Of a DNA stretch of 64,000 nt, positions 45,741 through 61,248 are shown in pieces; position 1 is the first letter of the stretch, and the number at the start of each line of letters is the position of its first letter. Below the pieces are notes generated by a model. It had not been told where the DNA came from and did not search any database. It was given only the letters and a program-made list of their open reading frames with translations. This DNA comes from Gamsiella multidivaricata (taxonomy: Eukaryota; Mortierellomycota; Mortierellomycetes; Mortierellales; Mortierellaceae), in the NCBI RefSeq assembly GCF_025024155.1, contig NW_026251712.1, positions 486,501 to 550,500 of the forward strand, in the 5' to 3' direction. Made by a program: the position numbers and the translations under genes.

Positions 45741-47353
45741 TCAAGGATGGCGAAACTTAGTTTGTAGCCATTGGATATCGCCGACGACCTCAAGTCCACT
45801 GCCCAGTCCAACATCCTCGACGATGACTTCGCCTGAATGGACGTGCCATAGCTTGACCTGCGTGTGCGCCACTACCGTCTCCTCAACGGCAGTGAACATC
45901 CTACCCTTGAGCCGACTGGGAGCTCGCAGGGGCACGCCGGTACCTATTGCTCTTGTGACATTGACTTGTATCGCCACAGTGTTGTGGGCATTCTTGGGGT
46001 CCTTGGTTGTCGCATGCAAGGAAACTGTCTGCGATAGCTGACGGGTATCGAAGGTCACCTTGAGACTTTTGACCTTGGCAGAGAGTATGTAGGACGAGAA
46101 GTTGTAAAGGGTCTTGGTGGCCGCGTGGTAGTAAACAAATAACATGCCTGGGGCAGTCGTCAGTGGAGATGCCACTTTCAAATAGGTGTTGACCCAGTCG
46201 GTGACCTCTGGCCCCAGGACTGGTACTGATGCCGCAGAGACCTACAGCAGAGTAAATTAGAAGAGATAGATATACCGTGTCAGAACGGGCTTTTGGTGTT
46301 GCATCCATGCGTGTACGCGTAAAGTTCATCTCGGTCTTGTATTTCCTTTACCAGCAAGGAAGACCCAGGCGACTCTTTGAAGATGTTGGCTTGAGCCCAG
46401 ATCCAAGTTGAAGGAAAGTTGATACCCCAGTCCTTTTCCGTGTACCCAACGCCCCCATCGAATGTGGCCTCTGCTTGGGTCGAGTTGTCTGCAGACAAAG
46501 TGGCGATACGGCCCTTTTGAATGGAATGGTGCAGAGATGCGACCCCGTGGTTGCACTCGAGAAACGGTATATATGCGGTGAAGCCCATGATGGAAGGGGT
46601 CAGAAGCGATGTTGGCAGAGGTGTCTGTGTCTTGGCGGGAAACAGGAAATGACCCTGGACTGCGAAGGGCCCCTGTTGCTCCTGCTGCCTCAGCTGGTCA
46701 GAGCTCGGGAACTGTTTTCGGAAGAATGCCTGAGAGATCTGTTCATCTGGAGACTGAGTGGAGACCAAGTACTGGGTCTGGTATTGATGGCTGGCCTCGG
46801 TATAAAAGGTTTCGAGCTCGCTTGCAGGGATGTGGTCAAAGTTCTCTGCGGGGAGGTTAAGGATAATCTCATCATGCGCAAACACGCTTTTGCCAATCTT
46901 GATACGGAATGCGCCCTCCTCTCCTGGGCTTCGCCCTCCGAGGTCGACAAAGTCCTCTGTGTGGAATCGATAGTAGGCCGAGTTGTGAGAGCCAGGCAGT
47001 CCGAGAAGGATGACGAAGGCATGGGCCCTGCCGTGGCTCGCATCCCCTGGAGGGGGCCTGTAGATGCCAGGGATGACGGCCATACCGAGGACTGGGTCCG
47101 TTTCAGATTTGCCTGGCTTGACAAGCTTAAAGTACCAGCCCTCAAAGAAGCTTGAGGAGATGCCCTGGCCATGGTACTGGATGGGCCGGTGGATGTTCTT
47201 GATGTTGGACCAGAGATAGGTGGTCCTGGAGGAAGGGAAGAGCGTCCATTGGACAGCCACGGCGGAGAGCAGAACCAGGAGAGCAGTGCGGACGAGACTG
47301 CGAAGCCGCGAGGACTGTGCGGAGGGATCCTCTGAGGCAGCAGTGTCCTTCAT
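45741..47353 (-). CDS. Tocopherol cyclase-like membrane-anchored protein
   Basis: Exons 46352-47353 and 45741-46241 give 500 aa. One hydrophobic stretch near residues 20-40 (TALLVLLSAVAVQWTLF) suggests a signal anchor. The rest resembles the tocopherol cyclase family: FFEGWYFKLV near the start and, later, YTEKDWGINFPSTWIWAQAN. Those tryptophan-rich motifs are the family hallmark. Plants use it to close the chromanol ring of vitamin E. Fungi generally do not make tocopherol, so the role here is unknown; a lipid-binding lipocalin-like fold is likely. The intron is placed so that SSLL joins VSAASVPVLGPEV, which restores the frame. It sits upstream of Ura2's promoter on the same strand, with no functional link suggested. 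Confidence 0.75.
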
Positions 47354-48353
47354 TTCGATTCTGAATGAGGAACGAGGGAGATGAGCTGATGAGAGAGGTA
47401 AGGAGGAGGAAAGAGTGAAAGGGAAAGGAAGGGAGCAAGAAGAAGAGGAGGAGGAGGAGATAAGCTAGTGCGGGGGGGGGAACAGGTGCCTGTCCATCAT
47501 ATCATATGCGGGTGTGAAGAAACAAGTCCATGGTAAGTAGCATGCAGTCGCAAGCGAGGGAAGGGGGGGGAGAATGGTGGGGGTGGATCAGTGCGCATGC
47601 GCTTTGCCCTTGTCCGCTCGATCGCACCACAGCCAGCAGCATGCACCCGCAACAGCGTTTAGACCCATGCGTAATCGTAATAAATATTATAAATATTGCT
47701 CTGGGCGTGATTGGACGAGAAGAGAAGGAGGAGGATGAGAAGGCGAAGAACGCGTCTCGCCGAGGGTGTTTGTTTGTCTTTCTTTACTCAGCCAAGGAGC
47801 GGTTGAAAGACGGTCAGGGTCCCCCTCCGTCCTTCATGCCCAGGGAAATGGACGTCGACTCTGTCCTCCCTTTCATCCTCCCTCTTCCCCCCTCACACAT
47901 CCCATTCCTCATTTCGCACCCTGCCGCCCATTCCCCCCTTCTTCTCCTTCTTCTTCTTCTTCCTCTTCTGCTCCTCCTTCTTCTTCACCCATACGCTTTG
48001 ACTACGAAGGTACTAACCATCTCTATCTATCTATCTTATCTAATCCTGCCCTCGCCCCTCCCCTTCCAACTGCCTCGCAACTGTCAACAACTCTCCTCTT
48101 CTCAGTACACACACATACACACATATATACACATATACGGAGACGCACTCTCTCTCTCTCCCTTCTCTCTCTCTTCTCCACCTCTGCCTCTCACCTTCCT
48201 TCTTTTTATTGCTTCCTTCCTTCTCTCTTTCTCTCTTTTCCTTATTTCCTCCCTCCTCTTCCTCTATTTGCTTGCTGTCGATCTAATCACAATCAAACCA
48301 CTACCTCACTAAACACCCACTTACTTCATTGCCACCAACAACATAATCATAAC
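47354..48353. other. Divergent promoter region with a pyrimidine-rich leader
   Basis: About 1 kb between the cyclase-like gene (-) and the PAK kinase gene (+). From about 47870 to 48353 it is almost purely C and T in the plus sense, with a short ACACATAT stretch. It is probably the long 5' leader of the kinase mRNA. A 260-codon ORF there is only the CT-rich sequence. Confidence 0.5.
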
Positions 48354-52491
<4,138 letters not shown>

Positions 52492-52772
52492 AAAAAGAAA
52501 AAAAAATGAGGGGGACGACGGACGGATCGCTTCTTTGCAGTTCCTCTCCTCCCTCATTACTCTGTTATTGCGGTTGCTCTACTTGCGTGTTTTGTCGTTC
52601 TTTACCTTGTAACAACATTTTTTTTTTCTTCCTCGTCTTCTTTCCTTGTTGGGCCATCGTAATAAAATTCTATAATACTCCCCGGCCCCCATGCATTTCT
52701 TTTTCTTTTTGTTTGATCTGTCAACATTGGCTTCAGAATATATGGGCTTTATCAAAACAAATATGTAACAAC

Positions 52773-54783
52773 TTATGCCTCCAACCGCGGGACATGAATT
52801 GTATAGGGCTTCGTTCCCTTATCCGCTCCAGGCGTATGTTCAGGCCCACCACGAATATTCTCCACAAAGATCAAAACCTCCATTGCTCCCGTATGATGAT
52901 TATATTGCCCTTGCGAATAATTCCGCCTCCGCATCAACTTGTCCATCTGCAACGGCTTCCCATCCACATCCTGCGTGAACATCGGGTACATGTCCTCGTA
53001 GGTCTTGACCCGTCCCTCGAGAATATGGACCTTGTCCTGGAAATGCAGCAACTTGATCACACCCTCGGGTGGGGGTTCGTTCACGATCGCGGATGAAATC
53101 ACCTGGTACATCAGTTGCGGGTCCTTCTCTGCGGGTGCAATCTTGGCCGTGAACCGACCCACGCCCGCACAGTGCACGTCGCCCGAGATGAAGGTGACCC
53201 GGATCTTACGGTCGTTCGCGAAACCCTGAAGGCGGGTGATGAACTTGTTGCGCTCTGCCTTGTGTGCCTTGGCTGGATGAGATAACATAAGGAAAAGGAA
53301 GAAAAAGAATCCAGATTAGTAACAGCGGGATACGACTGAATCCAGCTATATACTCTCTCACACACACATCCCGCAACAATGCAACAAGACGTGCGATTCC
53401 ACATACCGGTCCAGTGATCGTTCAAGTCGTCCAAGAGCTCGGGCTCGCCATTCAGCTTATTAACCACACCCTTCGCGCTCGCGATGTTTCCAAGAATGGA
53501 TCCAACACTGCCCATCAAGTTCTCGGCAAACACCAAGCGTGGGTACGCAATCGGTACACCGAGCTGGACCAACAGATGTCTCGTCCCCTGCGGGATCTCT
53601 TGATACATCTTCGAGAACGCCAGATCATACGTCTGATCTGAGCAGACCACATGTTTCGTCCTCTCCGAGCGTGCGTCCAGAGCCAAGATAGTCGTCGATG
53701 GTCCCAACGATGTCAAAATGTTCTCGCCCACGCCCGCAGAGAAGAATCCATGCTGGGGAACCAAAGCCGGAGTCGTGTGCTGTTGGAAGAGCAGGTAGAA
53801 CCGATGTGATACTGCACCGATCGTTGTCAACACTGGACTCTTCTGTATCGGATCCGGATACGAACCATATCCGTCAATCGTGCTATCGAAACAAAATAAG
53901 AAAAAAGAACGAACAACTGGTCAGCACCAAACATCAACAAGAAAGAGAAACTGTCTTATTTGCCCGTAATCGCGCATAAAAACAACAACAACGGATTCAG
54001 ACGCAAAAAAAACTTACTCGTGGTCATCCCACATGTTAATCGTCGGGATCGCCGCCAGCGCCTGTCCGTAGGTACCCTGGGAGAACCAGGTGCAGTAACG
54101 GTTGAAATAATAGTTCTCGATTGCACTGGTCCATTTGGGTGTGCAAGGCGCTTTTTCCCGCTCCAGAAACGAGCCCTTCAACCATTCTTTCATTTCATTC
54201 TCCTCCAACAGACTGTCGCAGTAAAGCTGATCGCCTCCTCCGATCATTACATGGTAAGGGTGCTCCGTGTGCTTTGCCATTGCGTCGTTCCATAGTGGGT
54301 TGGCGCCTCCAATTGCGACTAAAGAAACAGACGCGCACACACACAAATAAAATAAAAAGACCATGTTTAGTGAGTTATCGCGACCAATTCCAATAAACAA
54401 CCGAGGCATTTTGGCCCTGGAGATTTGGAGCACGAGTCCATTATACACTCCACAAAGACATTGGGTTTGAAAGAATACCCGAACACAAAGTTCACCAAAC
54501 ACCGAGGGAGGGAACATCTTTTTTCATCTCACCTCCCCTTCCAGTGCGTTAAAAATAATAATTAAGAGAGCGGGGCATCATCCACATCCGCGCGCACGCG
54601 CAGAAAGCCAGATGATCCCTTCTACGTACTAGGCTCAACCCTCTTTTTCTGTTTTGTCATCGGCTTTTTTTTTTTTTTTTTTTACAACTCCTCTCTGTTT
54701 GATTCTCGTGGGCACGTTTGTAGTTTGCTGATAACAAACACCCGAACTTCTCGAGCGAGTCAGCAAACGACAAACCGAGAAAA

Positions 54784-54816
<33 letters not shown>

Positions 54817-55792
54817 TCAACTTACCAGAATCCGTGGCAGACGAGAAGCCGTTGCAACTATAAAACATCCACCTAAAGGACTCTGCCCTGCCCGCGACAA
54901 AGAACCAATAACTTGGTCCCCCATTGATGGAGTACGTGATCTTCTTGGTCGCCTGCATATCCTGCGGAATCACCAACGCAAACCTCCAGAAGACCGACTG
55001 GTTGAACGTATCAATCGGCTGAGCCGCCACCATCTGCGGTCCCGCCCGTCCATCGGACCAGGTCAACACCGGCGCCGGCTGTCCATAGGCCTCGGGCTTC
55101 GACACCACCAACACAGATCCAATCCAGTGTCCGTTATGCAAATCCAGGCTCTGGTAACGGATCATCGGTCCGCACTTGACGGCGAACGCCTGAGAAGGCT
55201 GCTGTTGGTGAGGAACATGACCCTGGCCAGGATACTGGCGCTGCTGGCCAACCGTCGGAGACGTTGGCTGCTGGTACGGGGCTGGAGGATACTGTTGTGG
55301 AGGCGGCTGACCATAGGGAAACGCTGGCGAGGGTTGGGGCATGGACGCAGGGAATCCTGTTGGGTGAGGAGTTGGGACCTGGGTAGGCACGCCATAGGGG
55401 TTTCCTGCGGGAGATCCAGGTGGGGGTGGATACATTCCCGTGGCAGGAGGGATAGAAGGCCCGTAGGCGGCACCGGGAGCTGAGCCTGGTTGGGTTGCGG
55501 GAGGTGGATACATCATTCCTCCTGGCACTGTTGGTGGAGCTGCAGCTGGGGGTTGATAGGGGGCATGAGGAGGGTAGGGCACGGATGCGGGGGGAGGGTA
55601 TGGTCCTTGCGAAGGAGGGGGAGGGTATAGTCCTCCTTGCGAAGGAAGGGGCGGGTATGGTCCTTGCGAAGGAAGGGGAGGGTATGGTCCTTGCGATGGA
55701 GGGGGCGGGTACTGGCTGTAGCCCTGCTGCTGCTGCTGCTGCTGAGGGGGATAGCCGCTACTGCTGTTGTCCTGGTAGGGATTCGGATACAT
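52773..55792 (-). CDS. PhoD-like phosphatase with a Pro/Gln-rich N-terminus
   Basis: Exons 54826-55792, 54018-54318, 53407-53882 and 52773-53272 give 747 aa. The first about 200 residues are low complexity, with a repeated PSQGPYPPLPSQ-type unit and a Gln run. The PhoD-like metallophosphatase region follows. Its motifs include IGGGDQLYCDSL, then MWDDHDTIDGYGS (rebuilt exactly across a splice) and FISGDVHCAGVGRF. These Asp, His and Asn residues form the metal site of the family. There is no signal peptide, so it is probably intracellular, as in the fungal PhoD-like group. Substrates there are unclear (phosphodiesters or phospholipid-type). The gene is tandem with the DOPA-dioxygenase family gene on the same strand. 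Two homopolymers lie in its first intron (T run 54665-54683, A run 54781-54800). Confidence 0.85.
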
Positions 55793-56575
55793 CCTTGCTT
55801 CGCCTGTCTTGTGCGAGGGGGAGAGGAAAGAGGTGAAGAAGGCGGAGGTGGAGGAAGAAAGGGAAGAGAAGAAAAGAAAAGAGCAAGAGCCGGGGAATCA
55901 TTGGAAACGGGGGCCTTTAAAACAAGCTCCATCTCCCCATATCCCATATCCCATATCCCATATCCAAATTCACTCCTGCCCTTCCTCGGCTCCATCTAGC
56001 CCCGTTGGTGTTCACTACTACCGCCACCGCCACTGCCATCGCTGCCAAGGAGTGCATGTCGCCATTCTCCTCCTCCCCCAGGCAACCGACGGGAGGCGGT
56101 GCACGGAAAGCTGTTTCCTGCCTCTGTTTTGTTTGTTTGCCCTTCTGGACCTCTGGGGTATCGTGCTACCTATCTATCTCCCGCCATGCCACTCTCTGTG
56201 CGTAGTCAAACAGGCTTACACATCGCCAGCACAGACATATCATTGCCATGGCATGGTTATTGCTATGGCATGGCTATGGCTATGGCCGAATATGCATGCG
56301 TGTATGATAGTTTGTCCATCAACTGATAAGAACAGGAGGCACATTCACAAGCAGAAGCAGCTTCCAGGGCTGACTGGACCCGTTGCTGTGCATTAACTTC
56401 ACAGCTGTTGTGAGATTTGACCAGTCCTGCTTACGCTCAAATTGGGTGCCATTAAGGCATCTCGACTAGCGACTAAGCGTCCCTCATTCGCATAGCAAAC
56501 ATGGGCTTGCCAGAGATATGAACAGAGACAAAGTCAAAGAAGACTACAGTAGAGCCTAGGGATGGAACTCACCAT

Positions 56576-56580
<5 letters not shown>
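55793..56580. other. Upstream flank of the PhoD-like gene
   Basis: 5' flank of the phosphatase and 3' flank of the DOPA-dioxygenase family gene. It contains CATATCC-type tandem repeats near 55940-55962 and a CATGG(C/T)TA-type cluster near 56245-56290. No gene seen. Confidence 0.4.
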
Positions 56581-56616
<36 letters not shown>

Positions 56617-56630
56617 CGTAGATGTTTATT
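56581..56630 (-). terminator. AATAAA signal followed by a 32-nt A tract
   Basis: On the minus strand, after the DOPA-dioxygenase family gene, AATAAA (56625-56630) is followed 12 nt later by 32 uninterrupted A (56581-56612 as T on the plus strand). This mirrors the 3' end of a polyadenylated mRNA. Confidence 0.6.
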
Positions 56631-56682
56631 ACATGGAAACCGCTTTTTTTCCCCCTTGGAGAGGTACCAGGGCTGCGCTATT

Positions 56683-57186
56683 TTAATTCGATTCCTTCTT
56701 GGGAGGAGCATTGTATCCCAGTCCAAGCTCCGGATACTGCGACGGGACATGATCCAGATGCGGGGTCAAGTTCGAGTAATCCAACGGCACAGGTGTCCCC
56801 AACCACGTAGCCCTCGACGAATGGTCCGCAACCTCCTCTTTCGTCAACGGATGGATCAACACCGAATGCGGTCCCCGGTTCAGGACAAACCAAGAGTAGC
56901 ACCGCGCAAAATCCTCCCGGGCACACCACACCTCATAACTCCCGATCGGATGCGGGCCTCGTGGCGACGTATTGACCCCGTTCCTGAGCGGCACTACCTG
57001 AAAGAACCCTTGCTTAACCAGCTCCAGAATCCGATCCCGCAGCTTCACGGCGCTGGCCTGTGAGGCCGTATTGTTCTGGAACCAGTACAAATGGAAGTGG
57101 AACTCCTTGATCTCGTTGTCGTACTCGGACTGGAGGTCGACAGAGGAAGAGGAAGAAGAAGAACCGTCGCTCGACATCAGTTGCAT
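56683..57186 (-). CDS. DOPA 4,5-dioxygenase family protein
   Basis: Intronless, 167 aa. A Ser-rich start of about 20 residues precedes the family domain. Likely iron ligands are His30 and His32 in KEFHFHLYW and His residues in GPHPIGSYEV and GPHSVLIHPLT. The domain matches the small fungal and bacterial family of extradiol-type dioxygenases named after the Amanita pigment enzyme. Most members have no tested substrate, so pigment formation should not be assumed. It is unusual in lacking introns while having AATAAA and a long genomic A tract just downstream. This points to a possible origin by reverse transcription of an mRNA. Confidence 0.85.
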   Translation of the reverse strand: MQLMSSDGSSSSSSSVDLQSEYDNEIKEFHFHLYWFQNNTASQASAVKLRDRILELVKQGFFQVVPLRNGVNTSPRGPHPIGSYEVWCAREDFARCYSWFVLNRGPHSVLIHPLTKEEVADHSSRATWLGTPVPLDYSNLTPHLDHVPSQYPELGLGYNAPPKKESN

Positions 57187-57569
57187 GTTTTGTCTGAATC
57201 TGATTCACAGATGAGGGAGTAACAGTGGGATGGACAGCCAAGAGAGGGAAGCAGGGATGCAAAAGAAGGTGCAGGGAAAAGACGAGAGAGTGCGAGCGAG
57301 AATCAAAGTGTGGGAAGCAATTGAGGCAATAGAACCAACTATTGGATGCTTATTACTATCCTTATCAGATGGTCAAAAAGACGCCATTGGCTGACCAATT
57401 GAAGTAATCTTCACACGAGGCAGGCCATGCACTCGTCCATGGCGTATTCCTGCCATTGGGCCATGTTCACGCTGCGGAATAGTTCTGAATGAGCATTCCA
57501 CTGAAGAATAAAAAAACACACACATATAACATATAAAAAAAAATGATAGCTTTATTGATCGGTTTGCAC
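57187..57569. other. Short flank between two minus-strand genes
   Basis: Promoter side of the DOPA-dioxygenase family gene and 3' flank of the RRM gene. It is CT-rich in the minus sense near the start codon. No gene seen. Confidence 0.45.
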
Positions 57570-59676
57570 TCAAAAGAATCCACGGTTGACACCCGAGGTT
57601 GAAAGCGAGTTCAAGTTGCTCAATTGAGGTTCTGCCTGCACGCGTAGCGAGCTGATACGTTGCTCCTCTCGGTGAAGCTGTGCCATCCTATGCTGCTGCA
57701 CCTTCAACATATGCTGTGCTGCCAACAGCTGGTCCGAGTAGAGTGTGCCTGCATTGGTGATTCTAATGTTCATCAACAACAAGAACGAGGGTGTTAGCAG
57801 GTTTTCTTTTCACACATGCATCCCGGGAAGGAAAAAAAAAAAAAATCGTCCTGCCACGATCTTATAAAAAAAAACACATACGTTCCCTGAACGGCCTTTT
57901 CCAGAATCTTCATGGGTCCTGAAATCGGAGTAGACACATGGGCCCCCGTTGGACTCATATCGCCGTGAATGATGGCATTCTTGCGCATAGAGACCTTCAA
58001 GATTTTGCCTAGATAAAAAAATAAAGAACAGCCAGCATGCCAGCATTCAATTGTTAGCATCTGTCAAACAGGGCTGTATGTACATAAAAGGCTCACACAC
58101 CCCTTATAGCACAATAGACATACCATTGTCGGCTCTCTTGCCGTGCAAGTTCTCAATGGCTGCAAGACCCGCCACCTTTCTGGCGTATGTGACCTGAGAG
58201 AATCCATTGGTGCAGATGCAAGACTTGATCTCACCAAATCGGGAGCAGACAAACTGGTTGCACCCATAATATAACAAAAGACTTTGTCAGCACAGATGGA
58301 AGAAAGGGCATACCATGATAGACAATAGCTTTGTTATTCGTATGTGCCATTACCATAACATCTTCCGCAGTGGTGTCGGGATCGAGGTTCTCAATCTCGA
58401 TCGTGACGGGACCGCTCTCTCCGCGAAAGGCAACGTTGGAGTTCGGTGCTGATCCCTTGATAGAGAGCATAGAACTGTCCATGTCCATATCCATGTCCAT
58501 ATCTACGCTCATCAAAGCCTGGTCCATCAACGAAGGGTTCATCGCAGAGGGGTTCAGCAGAGAAAGATCCGCCAAGGACATCCTGGCACCAGTTGCTCTG
58601 CTCGCGACAGGCGGCCTATTATCCTGTAGGGGTCTTTGCTCTGTGCGTCTCTGACCATTGTTGCTATTGCTGTTTTGGTGGTTATTGTTGCTCTGGTTGA
58701 TGCGAATGTTCGAAGGAGCGCTGTTTCCACCACTGAAGCGAGCGTCGTTGCGGACATCGTTTCCTCGCCTATCATCGTTTCCTCGCTTATCATCGTTTCC
58801 TCGTCTATCATCGTTTCCTCGTCTATCATCGTTCCTGCTGTTGAAGGCGTTTCTGTCAATTCTGTCGTCTCTATCAATTCTGTCGTTCCTGCCGATTCTG
58901 TCATTCCTGTCGCTCAATCGGCTGTTAGTGCTGACGTTAGATCGGTGATGGTCTCCACCACGGTTCCCTCCATTCTGTGGCGATGGACCAGGGTTCCTGG
59001 GGCCAGTAGGAATGCGTTCGTTCTGGGTCGTGAGCGTGAGCCTTCCTGGTGATGATGCTGGTGCTGACTCTCGCCTGACCTGCTGTGTGGTAACGAGCCG
59101 CACAGACTTGGTCGTCAATTGCTCTTTTACTGATGATCCCGTCTGATCCCGGTTACCCCTATCGGCTCCTGATCTGAGGTTCGTAGTGAAGAGTTTGAGG
59201 TTCGTTGCCGGCTTTGCGATATAGCTAGCGGTAAAGATCTCCTTGATAGGTGCCTTGGCGGCCTTGTATGACTCTGTGAACAATGCTGTCTCCGTCTTGA
59301 CCTTGACCGGACGCTGCAGAGAAGAAGTCACCCCCCAAGGACATGTACAAGGCATGGGATGGCATCAGTACTGTGGGAAAAAACAGGCCTATTATACTCT
59401 TGCACACCCAGACACCTGTGGACGAGGGCCTCGGCCCTGGACATGGACACTTACAGCATATGGCGAGCTGCCCTTGGTGGCCTTGTTGCCCTTCTGCAAT
59501 CTGATTGCGCCTCCCTTCGTCTGGATTCCTACTGCTGCCTTGGTCTGAATGCTGGGGCTTCCCTTCTTGGAGGGTGCAGAGGGCTTCGTAGCCGCCGCTG
59601 CCACTCCCTTCAGCTTTTTCTTTCCCTGGCGCTCCGACTTGATGATGTCGTCCAGGCTTTGGTCGATCATGTTCAT
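57570..59676 (-). CDS. RRM protein with UAP56-binding motif (ALYREF/Yra1-like export factor)
   Basis: Five exons: 59455-59676, 58354-59313, 58124-58253, 57882-58008 and 57570-57762, giving 543 aa. The protein opens with MNMIDQSLDDIIKSER, a textbook UAP56-binding motif of mRNA export adaptors. A basic Lys/Gly/Arg region follows, with a tandem GNDDRR-type repeat (18-bp DNA units near 58757-58833) and an NDRIDR-type repeat. A second short motif, SLADLSLLNPS, precedes the RRM (about 380-450): VTIEIENLDPDTTAEDVM, then FGEIKSC and GFSQVTYAR. The donor after EDVM (GTAATG) is chosen because it keeps the RRM in frame. A Gln/Leu-rich tail ends the protein. It probably couples nuclear mRNA packaging to export. 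It is much longer than Yra1 or ALYREF, so the orthology is loose. Confidence 0.75.
58757..58833 (-). repeat. 18-bp tandem repeat inside the RRM gene
   Basis: About four copies of an 18-bp unit (plus strand TCGTTTCCTCG(C/T)(C/T)TATCA) coding the NDDRRG hexapeptide. Copies differ by single bases, mostly silent or R/K changes, so the array is recent. Confidence 0.75.
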
Positions 59677-60352
59677 CTTGGGATAATAATGCTAGCTGAT
59701 GTCGAGAAGGCGAGTAGATCGGTTGAATGAGATGAATGAGAAGAGATGAAAAGAAAGGAATATGGGGCGTGGGGGAGATGTTACGGTGGTCGACTCATAA
59801 TTATTGTTTCCTCTGCTCAGCCTAGCCTGTCCCGCCGCTGGAACCACATGGCCTATTGGTCCAGCCAGACTGGGATGGAAGCTTAAGGAGTACCCAGAGC
59901 GTCAAACCACACAGAGAGCCCCGATTGCTTATCCCATATCCCAGAAGAACCTCCTCTGGCTCTTACTCAGGAGCCAGACGGGAGCCCCATCCTGGGGCGC
60001 GGGATAGAATGGAGGCCCTCCGTAGAGCAGCCTTCTGCAGCTGGCATGGTCCCTGCAACCAGGCTGCCTGAAGAATTCAGAGTTCAGGACCCGTGCGCGC
60101 TGTGGCCCAAATGAACCGCATACGAGTCAATGACTATGGGCCACACGCAAACGCTCGTTCCTGACCCAACTATTCACAAACAAAGGCTAGCTTTCGACTC
60201 TCAGTAACGTCGTCCGTCTCTAGAGCGAGGACAAAACTATATCATCCACATTCGCAATAAACCAGCATGGACGCACGACAGCGAGCCATTTATTTCGACA
60301 TTTTTTTACTATGATTACAGGCCGGTCGATGGATAGTGAAGGACCCTTGCTA
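59677..60352. other. Intergenic, no gene seen
   Basis: Upstream flank of the RRM gene and 3' flank of the small secreted protein gene. Short ORFs only. Confidence 0.4.
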
Positions 60353-60778
60353 TTAAACACAGGCCCAAAAATAATCATGAAGTTTCCAATCAACCGGGTC
60401 CCTTTTAGTTTCTTGGGGGCCATTGAGAGGGTACTGCAGGGCATTGAAGTGTAAAACCCTCAGATCGACGTAATCAACGTGGCAGTCAATAGTGTAGCAG
60501 AAGACATTGTCATCCGAGCACACAACTATTCCAAATTTTTCTCCTCCCAAAGGGCACTCAGTCCTGATCGTTCTTGAGTATTTGCCACGGACAACCAGGG
60601 TCAAGTAGGTGGACCTGTGAGCAGTGACGAACAGGGGGTCATAGGCGATCTCGCACGTAGCCGGGGTGCAGGCATTCGCGGTAGAGGCCAGCAAAACCGA
60701 GAAAAGAGCAAGTTTCCTGAGGATCCGGGTCACCTTGGAGGTACCAGTGGAGGCGGATCGAGTCGAAGGAGCGGTCAT
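60353..60778 (-). CDS. Small secreted protein, unknown family
   Basis: Intronless. The frame is open to 60853, but the ATG at 60778 gives a better start, for 141 aa with a signal peptide (LRKLALFSVLLASTANA) after a short Ser/Thr-rich lead. The mature part is about 100 residues with six or more cysteines (CTPATC, ECPLGG, VVCSDDNVFCYTIDC) and ends DYFWACV. I do not recognise the family. Small cysteine-containing secreted proteins of this type are often candidate effectors or wall proteins, but nothing here shows a role. A TATA box lies about 105 bp upstream. A fragment at 61502-61830 on the same strand has a similar C-terminal layout. Confidence 0.65.
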   Translation of the reverse strand: MTAPSTRSASTGTSKVTRILRKLALFSVLLASTANACTPATCEIAYDPLFVTAHRSTYLTLVVRGKYSRTIRTECPLGGEKFGIVVCSDDNVFCYTIDCHVDYVDLRVLHFNALQYPLNGPQETKRDPVDWKLHDYFWACV

Positions 60779-60879
60779 GGTCGAGTAGGTTTCTATATAC
60801 AATATGCTGATGCTTGGAAGTGGGGAGCGGTAGGCGCGGATGGTGGGGTCCAAGAAAATCGTTGCGGGGAAGAAAGCGG

Positions 60880-60885
60880 TTTATA
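60880..60885 (-). promoter_or_regulatory. TATA box of the small secreted protein gene
   Basis: TATAAA on the minus strand, about 105 bp upstream of the ATG at 60778. Confidence 0.5.
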
Positions 60886-61215
60886 AAACCTATCGCCTCT
60901 TTGTTTTGTTTATACAAAACGAGTTTGGTGTTCATGCATGGCTCTCTGTATCCTCACTGCTGTGCTGTTATTTCTGTGCTCCTATGCCCACTTGCCCTAC
61001 TTCTTCCTCATTATGGTCCTCCATTGTACCCAACCCAGCAGCACAAACGGCTCGGTCCATTGATTATCTCCAATAATGCGTCGCACAATCAAGATAGCCA
61101 GGTGGCGCCACCTTTATGTATTGGCCAAAAAAAAAAACGCCATATTGCCTCCTTGCAATCGATGGTATCCCGGAAAGAGAACCCAGACTTTGGTTCTTGT
61201 GTAATAAAGGGCAGA

Positions 61216-61248
61216 GGGGGGGGGGGGGGGGGGAAGGGGAGGAAGGGG
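61216..61248 (+). repeat. G-run with G-quadruplex potential
   Basis: Eighteen consecutive G followed by two more G blocks. A second G-run lies near 61901-61917. Both are in non-coding sequence. Confidence 0.6.

Noticed and set aside
47530..48312. 260-codon ORF before the PAK kinase gene
   Set aside because: It runs through CT-rich leader sequence. The product is low-complexity Pro/Leu/Ser, with no start context or domain.
58261..58353. Alternative longer second exon of the RRM gene using the donor at 58313
   Set aside because: It leaves the RRM out of frame at the next exon. The donor after EDVM at 58353 restores the fold and the phase.
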